This document shows positions 62,973-64,000 of a stretch of DNA of 64,000 nt, piece after piece. The stretch comes from Clostridia bacterium (lineage in GTDB: Bacteria > Bacillota > Clostridia > Christensenellales > Borkfalkiaceae). Below the pieces are notes generated by a model. That model was not told where the DNA came from, did no database searches, and saw only the letters and a program-made list of their open reading frames with translations. The stretch lies in assembly GCA_017399945.1 (NCBI GenBank), contig JAFQAQ010000020.1, positions 62,001-126,000 on the forward strand, given 5' to 3'. Position 1 is the stretch's first letter. Each line of letters begins with the position of its first letter. The translations under genes were made by a program, and so were the position numbers.

Positions 62973-64000
62973 TAGTAACGTCCTCCTGTCTTTCGATACA
63001 CGCCATAACCTTAACGCCGGTAATCATTTCAACCACTTCTTTATCTTTAACGGTTTTGTCGAATACCTTTTTAAGATAAATAATAAGGCAACTTAGCACC
63101 ACGCCCAAAAGAACGGATACTATAATAATCATAGACTGCGTAACGTCCACCGAACAGCCTGCCATGCCAAGATCTTCTATAACGGGATATAACCCTTCGA
63201 AAAAGTAAGAAGACGCAACGTTAAATGCAAGTACTAAAAGTTTAACGTTTTCTTTTGATAGTTGCTCGTTATGGTCGGTATATTTAACACCGAAAGCAAA
63301 GGATTTAGATTCGGTATCGTAAACATAATCGGTAACCGATATGCGTGAACTAGTTAAATATCCCGTTACCCTTTCTTCGCTGTTAAATTCGTAATATAAA
63401 TCAGAAGATTTTTCGGCTAAAATAATATCGTTAAGCGCAATTTTTTTGTTTTCAATATCTTGTATAGTATTAACCGAATAATCAACCACGGACACCGTGC
63501 CACGTTTTGCCTCAACCAAACGGGTTTCAGCGTCTTTTATACTTGCATTAAGTTTTTTAATTTCAGCGTCGCTAGTTTGAGTTTTAAGTTGTTCTCTGTA
63601 TTCTCTAATCTTACTTATAAACCCAGCTTGCTGACGTAAAAGTTCGGCTTCTTCGTTAAGTTTATCATAAAGGGTTTTTTCGCTTGCCGAAATACCGTTG
63701 TTTGCAATCTTGTCTATTTCAGTTTTGATAACAGCCAATTCGTCTAGCACGGCGATTTCGTCTTTACAAGAAAGCACTCTCTTTTCAAGATACAAAACGT
63801 CGTTTATAAAAGATTGTAACTTATTGCCGGTAGTTACGCTTGCCGAATACTTTTTATAGTATAAACTTGCGTAATAGTTAGCACGGTCTACCACTACGCC
63901 GTTGTCGGCAAAGTCCATAACGGTGCCTTTATACGCGTACATAGTGTTTACGTCACTAGTAATGCTAGTCCCGTCACCCATACTAAACAAAACTTGTTCT
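62965..64000 (-). CDS. Wzz/YveK-type polysaccharide protein, 5' end outside the window
   Basis: The frame is open through the right edge, so the first membrane segment is missing; at least 344 codons are visible. The outside part holds a long charged coiled coil (about residues 65-170 from the edge: KRVLSCKDEIAVLDELAVIK, LYDKLNEEAELLRQQAGF). A membrane segment follows (MIIIVSVLLGVVLSCLIIYL) and then the tail FDKTVKDKEVVEMITGVKV, very like that of the downstream paralogue. Likely part of a capsule or exopolysaccharide export cluster extending to the right. Confidence 0.82.
   Translation of the reverse strand, partial: EQVLFSMGDGTSITSDVNTMYAYKGTVMDFADNGVVVDRANYYASLYYKKYSASVTTGNKLQSFINDVLYLEKRVLSCKDEIAVLDELAVIKTEIDKIANNGISASEKTLYDKLNEEAELLRQQAGFISKIREYREQLKTQTSDAEIKKLNASIKDAETRLVEAKRGTVSVVDYSVNTIQDIENKKIALNDIILAEKSSDLYYEFNSEERVTGYLTSSRISVTDYVYDTESKSFAFGVKYTDHNEQLSKENVKLLVLAFNVASSYFFEGLYPVIEDLGMAGCSVDVTQSMIIIVSVLLGVVLSCLIIYLKKVFDKTVKDKEVVEMITGVKVMACIERQEDVTNG

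Noticed and set aside
1..64000. tRNA or rRNA genes, insertion sequences or prophage
   Set aside because: Intergenic spaces are all below 270 bases and none shows a cloverleaf, transposase fragment or integrase; manual reading cannot exclude a small divergent RNA.

Overview
The window looks like a chromosomal segment of a fermentative, probably spore-forming Clostridia-type Firmicute. The pointers are the cinA-recA-rny order, the dgt-dnaG-rpoD-trmK cluster, RNase Y, a trimeric [FeFe]-hydrogenase, type III glutamine synthetase, a Ger(x)C germination protein and a collagen-like protein of the exosporium type. Base composition is AT-leaning, starts are ATG or GTG, and many promoters read as TTGACA/TATAAT variants with 17-bp spacers. 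An uncultured gut lineage is my guess; the sequence does not settle the genus. About 46 protein genes are supported. I saw no rRNA or tRNA gene, CRISPR array, IS element or prophage, and no gene-free stretch above 300 bases.

Left part (1-17 kb): the end of a Ger(x)C gene faces lplA. A leftward 2-oxoacid (pyruvate-type) dehydrogenase operon follows: E2 with two lipoyl domains, dihydrolipoamide dehydrogenase and a fused E1 alpha-beta. lplA lies behind a terminator and would lipoylate E2. A DeoR-type regulator is divergent from this operon, with a tandem decamer repeat between them. Then come two leucine-rich-repeat lipoproteins, a large possible glycosidase, and a leftward membrane operon: a YcxB-like protein, a TVP38 + PlsC acyltransferase + zinc-ribbon fusion, and a YfcC-type carrier.

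Middle (17-38 kb): trmO (apparently leaderless) and cls are followed by leftward glnN-hydC-hydB-hydA, so ammonia assimilation sits directly upstream of an NAD-linked, probably electron-bifurcating hydrogenase. A glutaminase-less guaA is divergent from glnN. A sugar region follows: fucI, a metallophosphoesterase, an AraB-type kinase, a DUF2961/GH172 protein, an AraC regulator, a second possible glycosidase, mgsA and glycerate kinase.

Right part (38-64 kb): housekeeping operons run leftward: ftsK-rimO-pgsA-cinA-recA then rny; dgt-dnaG-rpoD-trmK-nif3-zinc-ribbon gene; and uvrB-uvrA. Beyond them are the collagen-like gene, an operon for a small membrane exporter-like protein, a patatin-like phospholipase and a ComEC-like metallo-beta-lactamase lipoprotein, then ttcA on a shared bidirectional promoter, and two tandem Wzz/YveK-type polysaccharide genes at the right edge.

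The most unusual items are the TVP38-PlsC-zinc-ribbon fusion, an intrinsic terminator inside the convergent Ger(x)C coding region, interlocked divergent promoters at 61.35-61.40 kb, the leaderless trmO, and the two uncharacterised glycosidase-like proteins.
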